Positions 35,824 to 47,427 are shown, counted from the stretch's first letter. The stretch is 64,000 bases of DNA from Aaosphaeria pasadenensis (GCA_022813625.1 JAKLMB010000001.1:434001-498000), one strand, 5' to 3'. Notes: generated by a model from the sequence alone, not told the origin. Numbers and translations are program-made.

Positions 35824-36088
35824 GGCGCCTGAATCAATTCGGTCTACGAGTTGTGAAGCTCCTGTCATGCTGAAGGAGAAGGTAAAGTTTGGTGGGATAG
35901 GTGGGTGGTCGAGAAACATTAAAGTTTTTGGGATATTTTACGCCGCTACTACATCCAAATACGGGCTAGCGCCTGTTTGTGAGAAAGTCGGACCTCCGAG
36001 CTTAGAATCTTCCACTTCTATATCCATCAGATACCAATTGTGACCAATTCGCCTTGCGGGAGCCTTGCGCTCTCATTATACATACGAT
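35824..36088. promoter_or_regulatory. Divergent promoter RRS1 / mitochondrial S29
   Basis: A 265-bp shared promoter between a cytosolic ribosome-biogenesis gene and a mitochondrial ribosomal protein gene. An ATTATACATACGATATG stretch lies just before the S29 start. Confidence 0.5.
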
Positions 36089-37564
36089 ATGTCGTCCTCT
36101 ACATCACTACGCGGATTGTCGCAGCTATCCCTCGATGCTGTCTCCCGCAGCGCAATTCCTACTCGAAGTCTCATGATCGCACCGCAAGCATCATGTTTTT
36201 CCACATCGGCTGCACGCTATGCGAACCCCACAATGAAGAAAAAGGGGATGGGAGCAGCCCCTAAGAAGGGTGTAAAGTCGCTGAGAATTACGAAAAGCAA
36301 CAAAGACGCTGCTGGCAGTGGCAAACGCCCCGCCCCAGGAGAGAGGAAGGCAATGCGGAAAAGGATTGTGCTCAGCAACGACAACGCATTAGAGGTCGCA
36401 GGCTTGCAAGATCTGACTGCTGAGAATGCATTGGATGCGGTCCATCAAGGAAAAGTGAGAGGAATACCCGAAGAGGCAGTTGATGCTCTACGAGCTGTGG
36501 AGGCATTCAAGCCAAGGCAAGGCTGGAGTCTGTTCAGAAGACCTGCAGTTCTGATGCGGAAAGAGACTATGAAACTTGCTCAAATCATGAAAAATATCGA
36601 AAGTTCAGAAAAGGGCAAGAAAGAATCAAAAAGGATAATCGTGTATGGCGAGAGGATGGGTGGGAAGAGCACACTACTTCTCCAGGGCATTACGATGGCA
36701 TTTCTCAAAAAATGGACCATCATCAACTTACCAGAAGGTTCGTGATATCTTATTTTCCGTTCTAATCACGGTATTAATTCGATCCTAGGTCAAGATATTG
36801 TCAACGCCCACACAGATTATGCGCCCCTTCCAGGATCTCAGCCACTACAATACACGCAGGATACCTATACTGCGAGCCTGTTGTCACAGATTGTCAAAGC
36901 GAACCAGGGATTCCTCGCTGCCACCAAGGTTTCTGCTAAGCATGATCTTCCTCTTCCGCTTTCAAAGGGTGCCACACTGAAGCAATTGGCCGAACTCGGT
37001 GCTGCAAACCCAGAAGCTGCTTGGCCTGTTTTCGTTGCCCTCTGGACGGAGCTCAATCAACCCGGTCGCCCACCCATTCTATTTGGTGTTGACGGATTAT
37101 CCCACATTATGCGTGAATCCGAGTACCTGAACTCCAGTGTCAAGCCTATTCACGCACATGACTTGACTATCGTCCGCCACTTCGTTGATCTTTTCTCCGG
37201 AAAGACTGCCCTTCCTAACGGAGGTCTAGTCTTGGGCGTAACGTCAGGCTCGAATTCACCAGCAAATTCTGCTATTGAACTTTCCATAGCCGGTGCCGAA
37301 GCGCGCCAGTCGAAATCTGCTCTGCCACAATGGAACCCCTACAAAGCCATAGACCAGAGAGCAGTGGAATGCTTAAAGAACGTGGATGTGCTCAAAGTCA
37401 GTGGTATCAGCAAGGAAGAGGCACGTTCGATCATGGACTATTATGCTGAGAGCGGCGTGCTTCGGGCGCAGGTGAACGAAGGCTTCGTCAGCGAACGATG
37501 GAGCTTAGCAGGAATGGGCAACATTGGTGAACTAGAGAGAGCGACGGTAAGACTGAGGGTATAG
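36089..37564 (+). CDS. RSM23: Mitochondrial small-subunit ribosomal protein S29 (DAP3/Rsm23)
   Basis: Two exons (36089-36737 and 36789-37564, 51-nt intron) encode 474 residues. The N-terminus is Ser/Arg-rich with few acids, fitting a mitochondrial targeting peptide of about 45 residues (to about AARYANP). The DAP3 domain follows, with the P-loop-like GERMGGKST (about 191-199) and a Walker B-like ILFGVDGLSHI region. This protein sits in the head of the mitoribosomal small subunit and binds a guanine nucleotide in other species. The split codon at EG|QD keeps frame. Confidence 0.9.
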
Positions 37565-37935
37565 ACTTGGGGTGGACTGTATGATATGTGGATCCGGGAA
37601 AACCCAAGGTCATCCTCAAGTATTGTATATTGTCGCATCGTCCTATGTAAAACTACAAATGTTATGTACAACATGATAATGTTACCGAACCGCGCTATCG
37701 GATTTGCCATTGCACAGATTTATGTCTCGACCCGAACGAATGCGCGCCATTCCACGGGTCGGGTAGTCATGACGTATAGACCTCGACCTTCGCTTCAACA
37801 ATAATGTTCACTCATTCCAATTAAGAACATTCCAGGAGAGCACACTTAGACTACCAGTCTGGAAGTGATTGAACCTTCAAGTATCTTGCTTCTCTACACG
37901 AGGTCAACGCGCCATCAGCTGCTTGTTGTATCGAC
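37565..37935. other. Intergenic region (S29 / ATP-grasp gene)
   Basis: 371 bp holding the S29 3' end and the next promoter. No gene seen. Confidence 0.6.
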
Positions 37936-39450
37936 ATGGCGGCTCGCCTCTTTGTCTATAACCACATACCAAAGAATGTTCTCCTTATCTGGCTTAGTCT
38001 AATATGCCTTCCATTCTCGGCCTTTCTCATCATAGTCGGCTCCTTCCTATCCAACGTTTTTGGTGGCTCTCGTCGTTCGCCAGAATATGAAGCATACTCT
38101 CCCAAGACCATTCTGGTGACTGGCGTTTCGATGACCAAAGGCCTAACAATTGCACGCATTCTTTACCGCAACACACCCCATCGCATTATTGGTGCAGACA
38201 TCGAGCCGGTACGATTTGCCTATTCGCCAGGCCGCTTTTCTAGATCAATTGAGAAATTCTACCGACTAGATATCCCAGATGGCGATGATACTGATCCCTA
38301 TGTTGACTCCCTCCTATCTGTCATCCATCGAGAGAATGTGGATCTGTGGATCAGTTGTTCAAGTGTGGTCGCAGCTGTTGAAGATGGCGAAGTGGTGAGA
38401 CTCGCGGAGAAAGAGATGGGTCCTTCGTTCAAGGCAGTCCAATTCCGGGAAGATTCTGTAGAGACGCTACATGCGAAAGATGCGTTCATCGACTACCTCA
38501 AAAGCCTTGATCTACCAGTGCCGGAAAGCCATAGATGTACAAGTGCAGCACAAGTCCAAGGAATCCTGGCTGAAGCAAATCAAGAGCAGTACGGGGTGAT
38601 CAGACGGCGCGAGAAGAAGAGGTTCATACTGAAGCCCATAGGCATGGACGATCTGGCGAGGAATAGTATGATGACTCCACTCCCGCTGGACTCCTATCAA
38701 GCAACGACAAAGCATTTAGCAAGCCTCAGCTTATCGAAAGAGAACCCTTACATCCTACAGCAATTTATCAAGGGAAAGGAGTATTGCACACATGCGTTGG
38801 TCGTACGCGGTAGAGTCAAACTCTTCGTCGCCTGTCCCAGCTCAGAGCTACTCATGCACTACAGTGCGCTTTCACCCGCGAGCACACTTAGTAGGGCAAT
38901 GTTGCTGTTCACCGAACGTGTTGCAAAGGACGGAGGAGAGGATTTCACGGGACACCTAAGCTTCGACTTCCTGATCGATGGCGAGGGAGATGACTTCAGG
39001 CTGTGGCCGATTGAATGCAATCCTCGGGCGCATACCGCGGTTGTGCTTTTCGAGAATGCATCAGAGATGGCGGCAAGCTATCTCAGTGTTTTCGACAGGA
39101 GCATAGAGCCCAAGACCGCAAATCGCAACCCTGTCGTTCCTCGACAACCGCCCTATAATTACTATTGGATCGGCCATGACTTGGTAACCTTACTGATTGT
39201 TCCGCTTCTGGAATTCGTAACTGGATATACGTCTTTCCCATCAGTCTTGAGGAAGTACGCTACCTTTTGGTTCCATTTCTTCTTCTGGAAGGATGGCACT
39301 TTCGTAGCATGGGATCCGCTCCCATTTTTCGTCCTGTACCACGTTTATTGGCCTGCGCAATTCCTGCATTCCATCTTGCATGACAAGCGCTGGAGTCGGT
39401 ATGTTCATAAGCAAAAAGTCCCTTTAGAGACGTCACTGACGCACAAGTAG
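37936..39450 (+). CDS. Membrane-anchored ATP-grasp ligase, MysC-like
   Basis: A single exon of 504 residues. A strong hydrophobic segment (about 15-43) anchors the N-terminus. A Rossmann-like preATP-grasp part (ILVTGVSMTKGLTIARILY) and an ATP-grasp core follow, with RFILKPIGMDD, YILQQFIKGKEYCTHALV and the metal/ATP motif LWPIECNPRAHTAVV. The C-terminal 100 residues are aromatic and hydrophobic (FWFHFFFWKDGTFVAWDPLPFFVLYHVYWP given here only as region 443-475; key words WDPLPF and YHVYWP). From memory the IECNPR and DPLPF features recall MysC, which joins glycine to 4-deoxygadusol in mycosporine synthesis. No MysA/MysB partner lies in the window. Other carboxylate-amine ligase roles remain possible. 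Confidence 0.55.
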   Translation: MAARLFVYNHIPKNVLLIWLSLICLPFSAFLIIVGSFLSNVFGGSRRSPEYEAYSPKTILVTGVSMTKGLTIARILYRNTPHRIIGADIEPVRFAYSPGRFSRSIEKFYRLDIPDGDDTDPYVDSLLSVIHRENVDLWISCSSVVAAVEDGEVVRLAEKEMGPSFKAVQFREDSVETLHAKDAFIDYLKSLDLPVPESHRCTSAAQVQGILAEANQEQYGVIRRREKKRFILKPIGMDDLARNSMMTPLPLDSYQATTKHLASLSLSKENPYILQQFIKGKEYCTHALVVRGRVKLFVACPSSELLMHYSALSPASTLSRAMLLFTERVAKDGGEDFTGHLSFDFLIDGEGDDFRLWPIECNPRAHTAVVLFENASEMAASYLSVFDRSIEPKTANRNPVVPRQPPYNYYWIGHDLVTLLIVPLLEFVTGYTSFPSVLRKYATFWFHFFFWKDGTFVAWDPLPFFVLYHVYWPAQFLHSILHDKRWSRYVHKQKVPLETSLTHK

Positions 39451-39588
39451 CATTAATGTTAGCACAACAAAGATTTTTGCAGCATGAAGCAAGCTTGAAT
39501 AGTCACTATTGTATCGAAGCTCACCCGCCCCATAACAACTATACTTCGAGCAACAGGGTATATGTTACGTAATGTAATACAACTGAAT

Positions 39589-40627
39589 CTATAGAAGAGC
39601 TCTGAAAGCTCCATCGTTAGGCCTCTGTAGTCCGAGATGATCAATCAACTGTCCCAAATGATCGATTCCCCAGAATGACTCGGTTTCTCCCTTCGAATTG
39701 GTCGCTAAATAACCTTGTTAGAATTTGTTCTCCGAGAGTTCACGCACTATACATACCCACAAACCATGGCAATCCAAACGCGCCATCCTTGTAAGCTTGA
39801 TCCGTATTCTCCATGACCTTCTTCTTCACTTCGTCACTTCCACATCCGTCAATCACCTTCTTGGCCTCTTCCTTGGAGCCCACGATCTCGGCCACTAACT
39901 TGAACATATTCTCAGGCTTGTGCGGCTCCTTCCACTGGACCCAGAAATCCTTGTAGAACGCATCGAAAGCCTTAGGAATGAGTTCAGGATGGGACAAAGA
40001 AAGCGAGACGAGCACCCGCTGGATCGGCAGAGTGTTGATGGGAAAGCCAGGGGGAGCCCTATCGGACATTGGGACATTGAAGTATTTCGCCCAGCGTTTA
40101 CGCTCAAGGTTGATCCATTTGCCCTTGTCTGATTGTTCGTGTTAGCATACAAAGTTCCCTGTGAGCATGTGATAAGTAATTCGTGAAGCTCCGCAAAACT
40201 CACTTTTAACCATGATCGGTGGGGTGTTTCCGCATGCTTTCATCAAACCACCCAAGAATATGGGTACATACGTTATATCGCAATCCTTGAAGATTGCGAG
40301 ATTCTAATATCATGTCAGCGAAGGACAGTAGCCTCAGAAATGGAAGCTACGCGATCATAGACCATCAACGATCATGATTGCCATATTGTTTTAATCAACT
40401 GGACGATCCCATCTATGGAAATTGTAATCCATTTGAAGCAAAGACATGGCAAACAAACCCGCAGGGGTTGCCCCAAAGAAGCAATACAGGTCTAAATGAA
40501 CGTCATATCCGACGAATCAAAGAGACGTCACTAGGCCCAAATGATAACGTACCTGCAAAGCATAAAACCCTATGTAAGCGAACGGGCTTACGACGTCAAG
40601 GTAGAGCGTGATCTTTGAATTTCCCAT
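39589..40627 (-). CDS. Kappa-class glutathione S-transferase / DsbA-like oxidoreductase
   Basis: Four exons (40627-40553, 40303-40204, 40128-39757, 39704-39589) encode 220 residues. The N-terminus ITLYLDVVSPFAYIGF has the kappa-class Ser (Ser14), and FLGGLMKACGNTPP, NTLPIQRVLVSLSL and the cis-Pro segment FGLPWFVATNSKGE are typical of the 2-hydroxychromene-2-carboxylate isomerase/GSTK family. Such proteins conjugate or isomerise with glutathione, often in mitochondria or peroxisomes. The end (FRALL) is not a clear PTS1. The first intron is 249 nt, long for this window, and could hide a further small exon, though the join is in phase and consistent with family spacing. Confidence 0.82.
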
Positions 40628-41148
40628 GATTGAATATTGTTATTGATGAAAGAAAGATCGGGGGATGGAAGAATGCGGTATGTTGTCATGTGGATGATCC
40701 ATGGGCAAGTGCCGAGGTATAATTGTATGACGCTCGGGCAATATCAAGCTGGGAGAGCTTGGGCACTGGATAAATTTCTTGTTACTATGTATGGTTGTTT
40801 ACCTTAGGTGATCACTGACGGTGCACATTAAAGTTATGCCGACGATTCTTTTGTCAAAAGGTTTGTTTAGAATATATTTTGGAAGCATTTCTACTCTAGG
40901 CAATTAAGTTTTGCAGAGAAGAATGCGCATGCGCCTTGTTGAAGGGATGAATCATGAATTTCACCCTTTTGAAATTCCGTTGCACCAAATCCCTCCGTTG
41001 CTTTCCAAATGTACACCCATATATTACACACCATGATAATAAGCGCCGTCACGCCGCCTCTCAAATTCAAGCTATGGCGGTGGCATTCGCTATGGACATT
41101 TGTTCAATCCTACAACTTCCAATAGTGGCCTTTTGCTATCAAGTGCCT
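40628..41148. other. Intergenic region (GST promoter / SAD1 3' end)
   Basis: 521 bp, AT-rich near 40860-40890. No gene seen. Confidence 0.6.
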
Positions 41149-42846
41149 CTAAGCCTTCGCTTTACCCTTCGAGTTGGCGCTGGTATTTGGTGCTGACCCC
41201 TTTCGCCTTTCCCAGACCTGCAAGTAGCTTTCTTTGGTAAACAGTGTTTCTCCCCGTTCCTTTTCGACGAAAAGATCTTGTACACCCCACCAATCATCTC
41301 GGCTCCTGTCTCTCAATTGAACCCTCCACACCTTGCTCTCTTGCTCGCCCTCAACGCTATCGTCTTTCCGTTTCACGGCTTCGTGTGTGACGTTGGCGAC
41401 GAGATCATACCAGATGGGCTCACCCGGGGGATACAGCTTCGGGTTGGGCTCTACGTAAGGAGACATGTCTAGAGAGCGGACCGGGAAAGTTACAATAGTG
41501 GGGTTCCGCTCCGAAACGAATTTGTTCTTGCTGAAACGTTTGATGTGGAACAGGAGGTTGGGGGGCAGCGGGTGGAGTAAGCGGTAGCGCACGCGGTTCT
41601 TCATCTTCTCTTGCGGTCGCAGCCCGTCGTATTTGTTTAATATAGTGGTAAGTGGAACCTGTGGGATGATGTTCTTCTCCAATGCATCTTGGAAGAGAGG
41701 TGCAGGCGGAAGGTCCAGAGTGAGGACCAAGAACTTGGTAATGTCGGTCTTCACTGCGGCGTCCTCAAAACGTAATCGATCTCCTGCATCGGCGCGCGCT
41801 GTGATCTCCTGCGATTCAATCTTGAGAGTACCCTGGAAGACCTTCTGTACGATACTACTATTTGGCTTCGTCTTTGAACCTCCGACTGCCAGGTGGAGGT
41901 TGTTCAGGAACCAGGAGAGGAAATCCACAGGATCAGATTGGTTCGAAAGGGTGAATCGCTTCGATGACCGCAAGGCAATATCTTGTAAAAGCTCGTGTGG
42001 TGACACATGGCTCTTGAAAGCCCGTGGATTCCAAATTTTGCGCACGAGGGTGCTAAAGCGCTGGGCGAGTTGCGGCCGGCTCGACAGGTCCTCCAACATG
42101 AAGTAGTTTCGTAGTGGAACCACATGCGCAAGGGCTTGAACAATCACATTGAAGTAATCATTCGCTTTGATGTTGTTCATTCCCACAAAACCTGGGATAT
42201 ATTCCTTATTCAAGAGGTCCCAAGACACCTTCGGTTCCTTATCCAGTCGCGCAACCTCCTCTTTACTCAGTCGCGGATCAACCACGAACTTGATATCGTC
42301 CAATGATTTTGACGTAACTTCATAGCCCTCCGGAAGAACGTAGACCTTCTTCGTCTCCATGTTCACATAAACGTGATGACCTTCTTCTAGAGCATGAAAG
42401 TAGGCTTGCGATTTGGGCCCCCTCCCCTGGAAGTATTTTCCGCAGACGAGGCATGCATACACGTTGATATTGGATAATGTGACTGAGCAGAGCTTCTCGA
42501 AGTCGAAATCTAGGACTTTCCGGTCTATTGTATCCAAGTATAAGTCTGTGTATCCTGCCTCGGGCGCCTTCTGCCGCTGCGGTGCAGCCACAGCTGGTTC
42601 ATCCTCGTCCAAATCATCCAATGCCCCAGCCTCCTCCAGCTCCTCATGTTCCTCTCGATCTGCGCCCAGTATATCGACTTTCTCGAGGTCTTGTTGTCGC
42701 GGTGACATCAGATGTCCGTTGCTGGTTGCGCCGTTCGCAGGCGGAGGGCTCTGCATCTCATCATCCTCCACCCGAGCGCGTTTGGAAGCGGGCGATGGCG
42801 CGTCTACTATGTCTTCGAGCGGTTCGAGAGCTTGTCGTTTCGTCAT
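41149..42846 (-). CDS. SAD1: Spliceosomal Sad1 (USP39-like, inactive ubiquitin protease fold)
   Basis: A single exon; starting at MTKRQALEPLEDIV it has 565 residues. An in-frame ATG 17 codons upstream (42897) is less likely. A basic N-terminus is followed by an acidic linker (about 60-95), a zinc finger UBP (CLVCGKYFQGRG, then HALEEGHHVYV) and a USP/UCH fold. The Cys box reads GFVGMNNIKANDYFNVIVQ, with no Cys where active USPs have N-T-C-Y, as in USP39/Sad1. The protein is part of or assists the U4/U6.U5 tri-snRNP and pre-mRNA splicing. It is divergent from CCT2 with only 222 bp between the starts. Confidence 0.92.
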   Translation of the reverse strand: MTKRQALEPLEDIVDAPSPASKRARVEDDEMQSPPPANGATSNGHLMSPRQQDLEKVDILGADREEHEELEEAGALDDLDEDEPAVAAPQRQKAPEAGYTDLYLDTIDRKVLDFDFEKLCSVTLSNINVYACLVCGKYFQGRGPKSQAYFHALEEGHHVYVNMETKKVYVLPEGYEVTSKSLDDIKFVVDPRLSKEEVARLDKEPKVSWDLLNKEYIPGFVGMNNIKANDYFNVIVQALAHVVPLRNYFMLEDLSSRPQLAQRFSTLVRKIWNPRAFKSHVSPHELLQDIALRSSKRFTLSNQSDPVDFLSWFLNNLHLAVGGSKTKPNSSIVQKVFQGTLKIESQEITARADAGDRLRFEDAAVKTDITKFLVLTLDLPPAPLFQDALEKNIIPQVPLTTILNKYDGLRPQEKMKNRVRYRLLHPLPPNLLFHIKRFSKNKFVSERNPTIVTFPVRSLDMSPYVEPNPKLYPPGEPIWYDLVANVTHEAVKRKDDSVEGEQESKVWRVQLRDRSRDDWWGVQDLFVEKERGETLFTKESYLQVWERRKGSAPNTSANSKGKAKA

Positions 42847-43068
42847 TATGTATACTTTGGTCAGAGTGTCATTTGTTTGGAGCTCTCTGCCTATCAACTT
42901 TCCTCAATGATCGGCGGCTTGGCACGCTAAGCTAGCTTTACTTGCAAACAGCCCAAACATCTGCACGACTTCGAAAATTATTGGATTGTCGCGTCGCCAG
43001 GCATCACAGTCAAACTTTTGCCATACGTTCGAGATACCCTTTTCCGTTATATCTGTCTCGGTCTCAGG
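42847..43068. promoter_or_regulatory. Divergent promoter SAD1 / CCT2
   Basis: A compact 222-bp shared promoter between a splicing factor gene and a chaperonin gene, both expected to be constitutive. No TATA box is obvious. Confidence 0.5.
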
Positions 43069-44870
43069 ATGGTATGTTTTGCGATTTTGGGCATGGAAAG
43101 ATGCTAATTTTCCCCTAGTCGAACAACCCCACTCAGATCTTTGCGGACGATGTGACGGAGGAGAAGGGAGAAAATGCTCGTCTCTCTGCCTTCGTCGGAG
43201 CTATCGCTGTCGGTGACCTTGTGAAGAGCACTCTGGGACCAAAGGGCATGGACAAGATATTACAGTCGGCGTAGGTTTTACAGGAGGCTCATATGGAAAC
43301 CCCCACTAAGCGAAGCATTTAGCTCTACTGGAGAGATCATGGTTACCAACGACGGTGCTACTATCCTAAAGGCGATCGCCCTCGATAACGCTGCTGCGAA
43401 AGTGCTTGTCAACATCTCGAAAGTTCAAGACGACGAAGTCGGCGATGGAACCACATCCGTTACTGTCCTTGCCGCAGAGCTCCTCCGGGAAGCAGAGAGG
43501 CTAGTGGACCAGAAGATACACCCTCAGACGATCATAGAAGGTTACAGAATAGCAAGCGCAGCTGCTCTTCAGGCTTTGGAGAAGATTGCCGTAGATAACA
43601 GCAAGAACGAGGTTGCTTTCAGGAAAGATCTTGAGGCTATTGCCAGGACCACACTGAGTTCCAAAGTTCTCAGCCAGGACCGGGACCAGTTCTCGAAACT
43701 CGCTGTGGACGCTGTGCTTCGTATGAAGGGTTCGACCGATCTCACACACATTCAGATCATCAAGAAGGCAGGAGGAAAGCTGAAGGACTCCTACTTGGAC
43801 GAGGGCTTCATTCTGGACAAGAAATTCGGTGTGAACCAGCCCAAGCGGATAGAGAACGCAAAGATTCTCGTTGCCAACACTTCTATGGACACGGACAAGA
43901 TCAAGATCTTCGGTGCAAGAGTCAAGGTGGATTCCACGGGACAGCTCGCTGCGCTTGAGAAGGCGGAGCGTGACAAGATGAAGGCTAAGGTGGAGGCTAT
44001 CAAGGCACACGGAATCAACTGCTTCGTCAACAGGCAGTTGATTTACAACTGGCCGGAGCAGCTCTTCGCAGACGCAGGAATCTGCTCCATCGAGCACGCG
44101 GATTTCGATGGAGTCGAGCGTCTGGCACTTGTCACAGGAGGCGAGATCACGTCAACATTTGACCACCCAGAGAACGTCAAGCTCGGCATGTGCGACCTGA
44201 TCGAAGAGGTCATCATTGGAGAGGATACCCTGATCCGATTCTCAGGTGTTGCGGCGGGCAGGGCTTGCACCATCGTACTCCGAGGAGCGACTGAGCAGCT
44301 TCTCGACGAAGCCGAGCGCTCTCTGCACGATGCCCTGGCCGTTCTCTCGCAGACCGTGAAGGAGCCTCGAACAACATTGGGCGGTGGATGCGCCGAGATG
44401 GTCATGTCCAAGGCCGTCGCGGAGGCAGCCCAGAACGTTGCCGGAAAGAAGGCGATCGCGGTTGAGTCCTTCTCCAAGGCTCTCCAGCAATTACCGACGA
44501 TCCTGGCTGACAACGCTGGTTTCGACTCGAGCGACCTCGTTGCCCGACTCCGCAAAGCAGTTTACTCTGGATTGACCAGCTCGGGTCTCGACCTACTCAC
44601 GCCTGGAGGTGGCATTGCCGACATGAGGGAGCTAGGCGTTATCGAGAGTTACAAGCTGAAGCGCGCGGTTGTTAACTCGGCATCGGAGGCAGCAGAGGTC
44701 AGTGATATGATTCCCCTTTCCCTTTTTTCCTCTCCCCCTCCCTATCTCCGTCCCGTTCCATTATCATTCTAGAACTTGTGTTTGAAACACCAAGCTAACA
44801 CCCTTCACAGTTACTGCTTCGGGTCGACAACATAGTCAAGTCCGCGCCAAGGAGGAGAGACCGCATGTAA
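43069..44870 (+). CDS. CCT2: Cytosolic chaperonin TRiC/CCT subunit beta
   Basis: Four exons (43069-43071, 43119-43270, 43323-44697, 44811-44870) encode 529 residues, the family length. The first coding exon is the ATG alone, followed by GTATGT; exon 2 gives SNNPTQIFADDVTEEKGENA. Signature motifs are LGPKGMDKILQS, VTNDGATILK, QDDEVGDGTTSVTVLA with the ATPase Asp, GGGCAEMVMSKAV and TPGGGIADMRELGV. The last exon gives LLLRVDNIVKSAPRRR and a basic end. The subunit folds actin, tubulin and WD40 proteins within the double-ring complex. A large antisense frame is a shadow. Confidence 0.95.
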
Positions 44871-45751
44871 AACAAAGATTTCGCCGCCCCCAAACAAAAA
44901 CCCGCTTGAATCCATAGATACTACCGGACAGAGGTATTATAGAAAGTATTTCGTCTGTCACTGGTCCCGGACACTGCTCGTTTAGATAGAGGTGTACATT
45001 AACCGTGTGACTATCACAAATGATGATTACAATCCAATGCAATACCAGTAGTGAGGATCAATTTCGTGCATCAGCTTTCTCTCAGTACTCATGTTCATTT
45101 ATTGTTCGGTTTTCAATTGCGAAATCTCGAAAGTGTTTCGAAATGTTGGTCGTGATGCTAGCCTCCTACGTACCGTGGGGCGCGACAACACAATAATACA
45201 TCGTCGGACGTTGGTCATGCTCGGCATCGGTCATCGACCATTTTGTTACAACGCCTGTGCCTGTGCCTGTAGTATGTATACGAACTCATGACGACGACGA
45301 GTTGCTACTTCCCTCTTCCTCGTACCATTCAAAACCAACAAAACAAAATAAAATAAAAACCCCGAGCGTTTGATGCATTATGACGATATACTTTGCTCCA
45401 CCGACCCTATATACATATAGTTGACCTACGCTGTTCCTCGCCGATCGACAGACACGGGGGATTTTTACACGACCCAACGCCCAACCCAACGCGAGAGAAT
45501 CAAGCAGAGAATCGGGAAACGGTGATGGAAAATCGGTTTTGCTGCTCGTATTGTGGATGTTCATACGAGAGTGGGAACTTTGCTACGTGACTGGGGAATG
45601 GATGGTTCGATTGAACGAAAACGAATCCCGGAGCTAGGGTCCTTTTTTTGCTCGCGGGAAAGTTGAGTTGGGTGTTGGTTCTTTCTATTATTGCTTTTTT
45701 TTTCATATGTGCTTTGGGATTTTGAATTTCTTGTTTACTTGTTTATTTATT

Positions 45752-45772
45752 TACTTTTTTTGAAAAAAAAAG
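45752..45772. repeat. Poly-T / poly-A inverted repeat
   Basis: A T run, one G, then an A run can form a perfect A-T hairpin. It could mark 3' end formation downstream of CCT2 or be chance. Confidence 0.5.
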
Positions 45773-47396
45773 GAAAGAAAAGCGTAATATTCGTGCTGGC
45801 TGGCTGGCTGATTCCCTTGACAGGGCGAATGTAAGCTCACGCCGCACAACCAGTTCAGTAGTGTCAGAGACCGAACGCAACGCAGCGCAACAGTAACAGG
45901 TAGTGTGGGGTGTGTACGCTACCCACCTATCGCTCGTCTATGTTGGACTCTCGTTCTCGTCGTTCTACCGGCCTAGCCAGAAAAGAGAAAGAAAAAAAAT
46001 GGATCTCCGTCCGTTTCATCTACTCTCTGGCGCCGGGGAAGAAGGGAAAGGGAGAAACGCTAGGAGAGTGTGTGGGTGGAAAAGAGAATAGACGATCTTT
46101 TGCCGTACGTACACCCTGGGAGGACGCGAGCATCACCGAAGGTTGAATTGACCCAATTGGGCGATTGGGCGATGGCGGGGGGCACGGTTTAGATTGGTGT
46201 CGGAGGCAGAGGGTCACAGGTCGTGTGCTACAGTACTTTGTTTGTGGGAATGGGTGTATGATGGATTGATGGTGTCTGTGTGGTGTGAGTATCGATGAAT
46301 GGTGAGTGTGGAGAGAGTGTTCATTGAGGATGTTTCTCCACTGGTTGGGGCGGAGGGGGCGGGGCCACGGATGGGCTGCTGATGCTGATGGTAACTAACT
46401 ATTGAGGATGATGACAACGGCGGATGACGGTGGGTTGTGTTTGAGTTGTATCCAGACCTATGAGGACATTCAGCAGAGTGAATTTTTCTGATTTTCTGTG
46501 AATTCGTGCGTGTTGGTGCGAGGTTGTGTGCGAGTTCGTGCGTTCTCAGGCGAGACAGTCTGACGAGCGGCGCCTGCATAGGATGTGAACTGGACGACTG
46601 GCTGCGTGTGAGGGAGGAGCCAACGTAAGGCACACTGGGATCCTGCAGATGCACTCTGCAGAGTCTGCACGCTGCACAAGATCAAAAACTGTGACTATGT
46701 AGCTCCATCTACTGGCTGTGTTCTTTGTTACCTTACAGCAGGTGCGAGTAATTGCTGTCTGCGAGTTGCATGGTACTATATAATGGCTCGCGTATTATAC
46801 GCCTTCTGTGCGTGCGAAAGAAGAGAAGGGAAGGGAAGGGATGAACTTAGGGCAAAGGAAGGGACAGAAGGGAGGGACTGCATGGTCTGGTCCCGCTCTG
46901 TCGCACAATAACGGCAGTCTTATTATGCTTGTATTATTATCATTATCATTATCATCTTTTTTTTTCTACTCCATCATTCCTTTGGTGAACTTTCTTGGTC
47001 AGCCACCCAGAAAGAGACGCGGACAGGCAGACGTAAGAGGGTGCGTCTTCAAATCTTCCGAAAGGCTCTTGTTCTGATCTCAAACACACTACTACGCTTC
47101 CCTTGCTTGCCATCATCGACACAGATAAAAGTCCGAGAGACAGAGAGCGATTGACGAGTGCCTGGGTCGGATTATCAAACGAGTCGTAATCCCCCCAGGG
47201 CTCAGGCGTATGTTTCATCAGCCTTGTAGGTGGTGCTAGTGAGGGAAAAGGGAAAAACGGGAACTAGTGAGAGAGTCTAGAGTGATATTGAGACAAGAGG
47301 GACAAGTTAGTGGCTGATTTCGGTGGTTGGATGGTGGACCGCACGCAACCCGAGAGAGACGAGACGGAAGAGTGAACTACAGTATTGTGGCTACGG

Positions 47397-47427
47397 AGTA
47401 CAAGTACAAGTACAAGTAATACAAGTA
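47397..47427. repeat. TACAAG hexanucleotide repeat
   Basis: Four near-perfect TACAAG units with one two-base interruption. Confidence 0.7.

Noticed and set aside
33581..40627. Biosynthetic cluster around the nitronate monooxygenase, ATP-grasp and GST genes
   Set aside because: They are separated by ribosome-biogenesis and mitoribosomal genes, and no synthase, transporter or pathway regulator is present.
46214..46654. 146-codon minus-strand frame rich in His, Ser and Thr
   Set aside because: Translation of CA/TG-rich low-complexity DNA; no splice signals, no homology visible.
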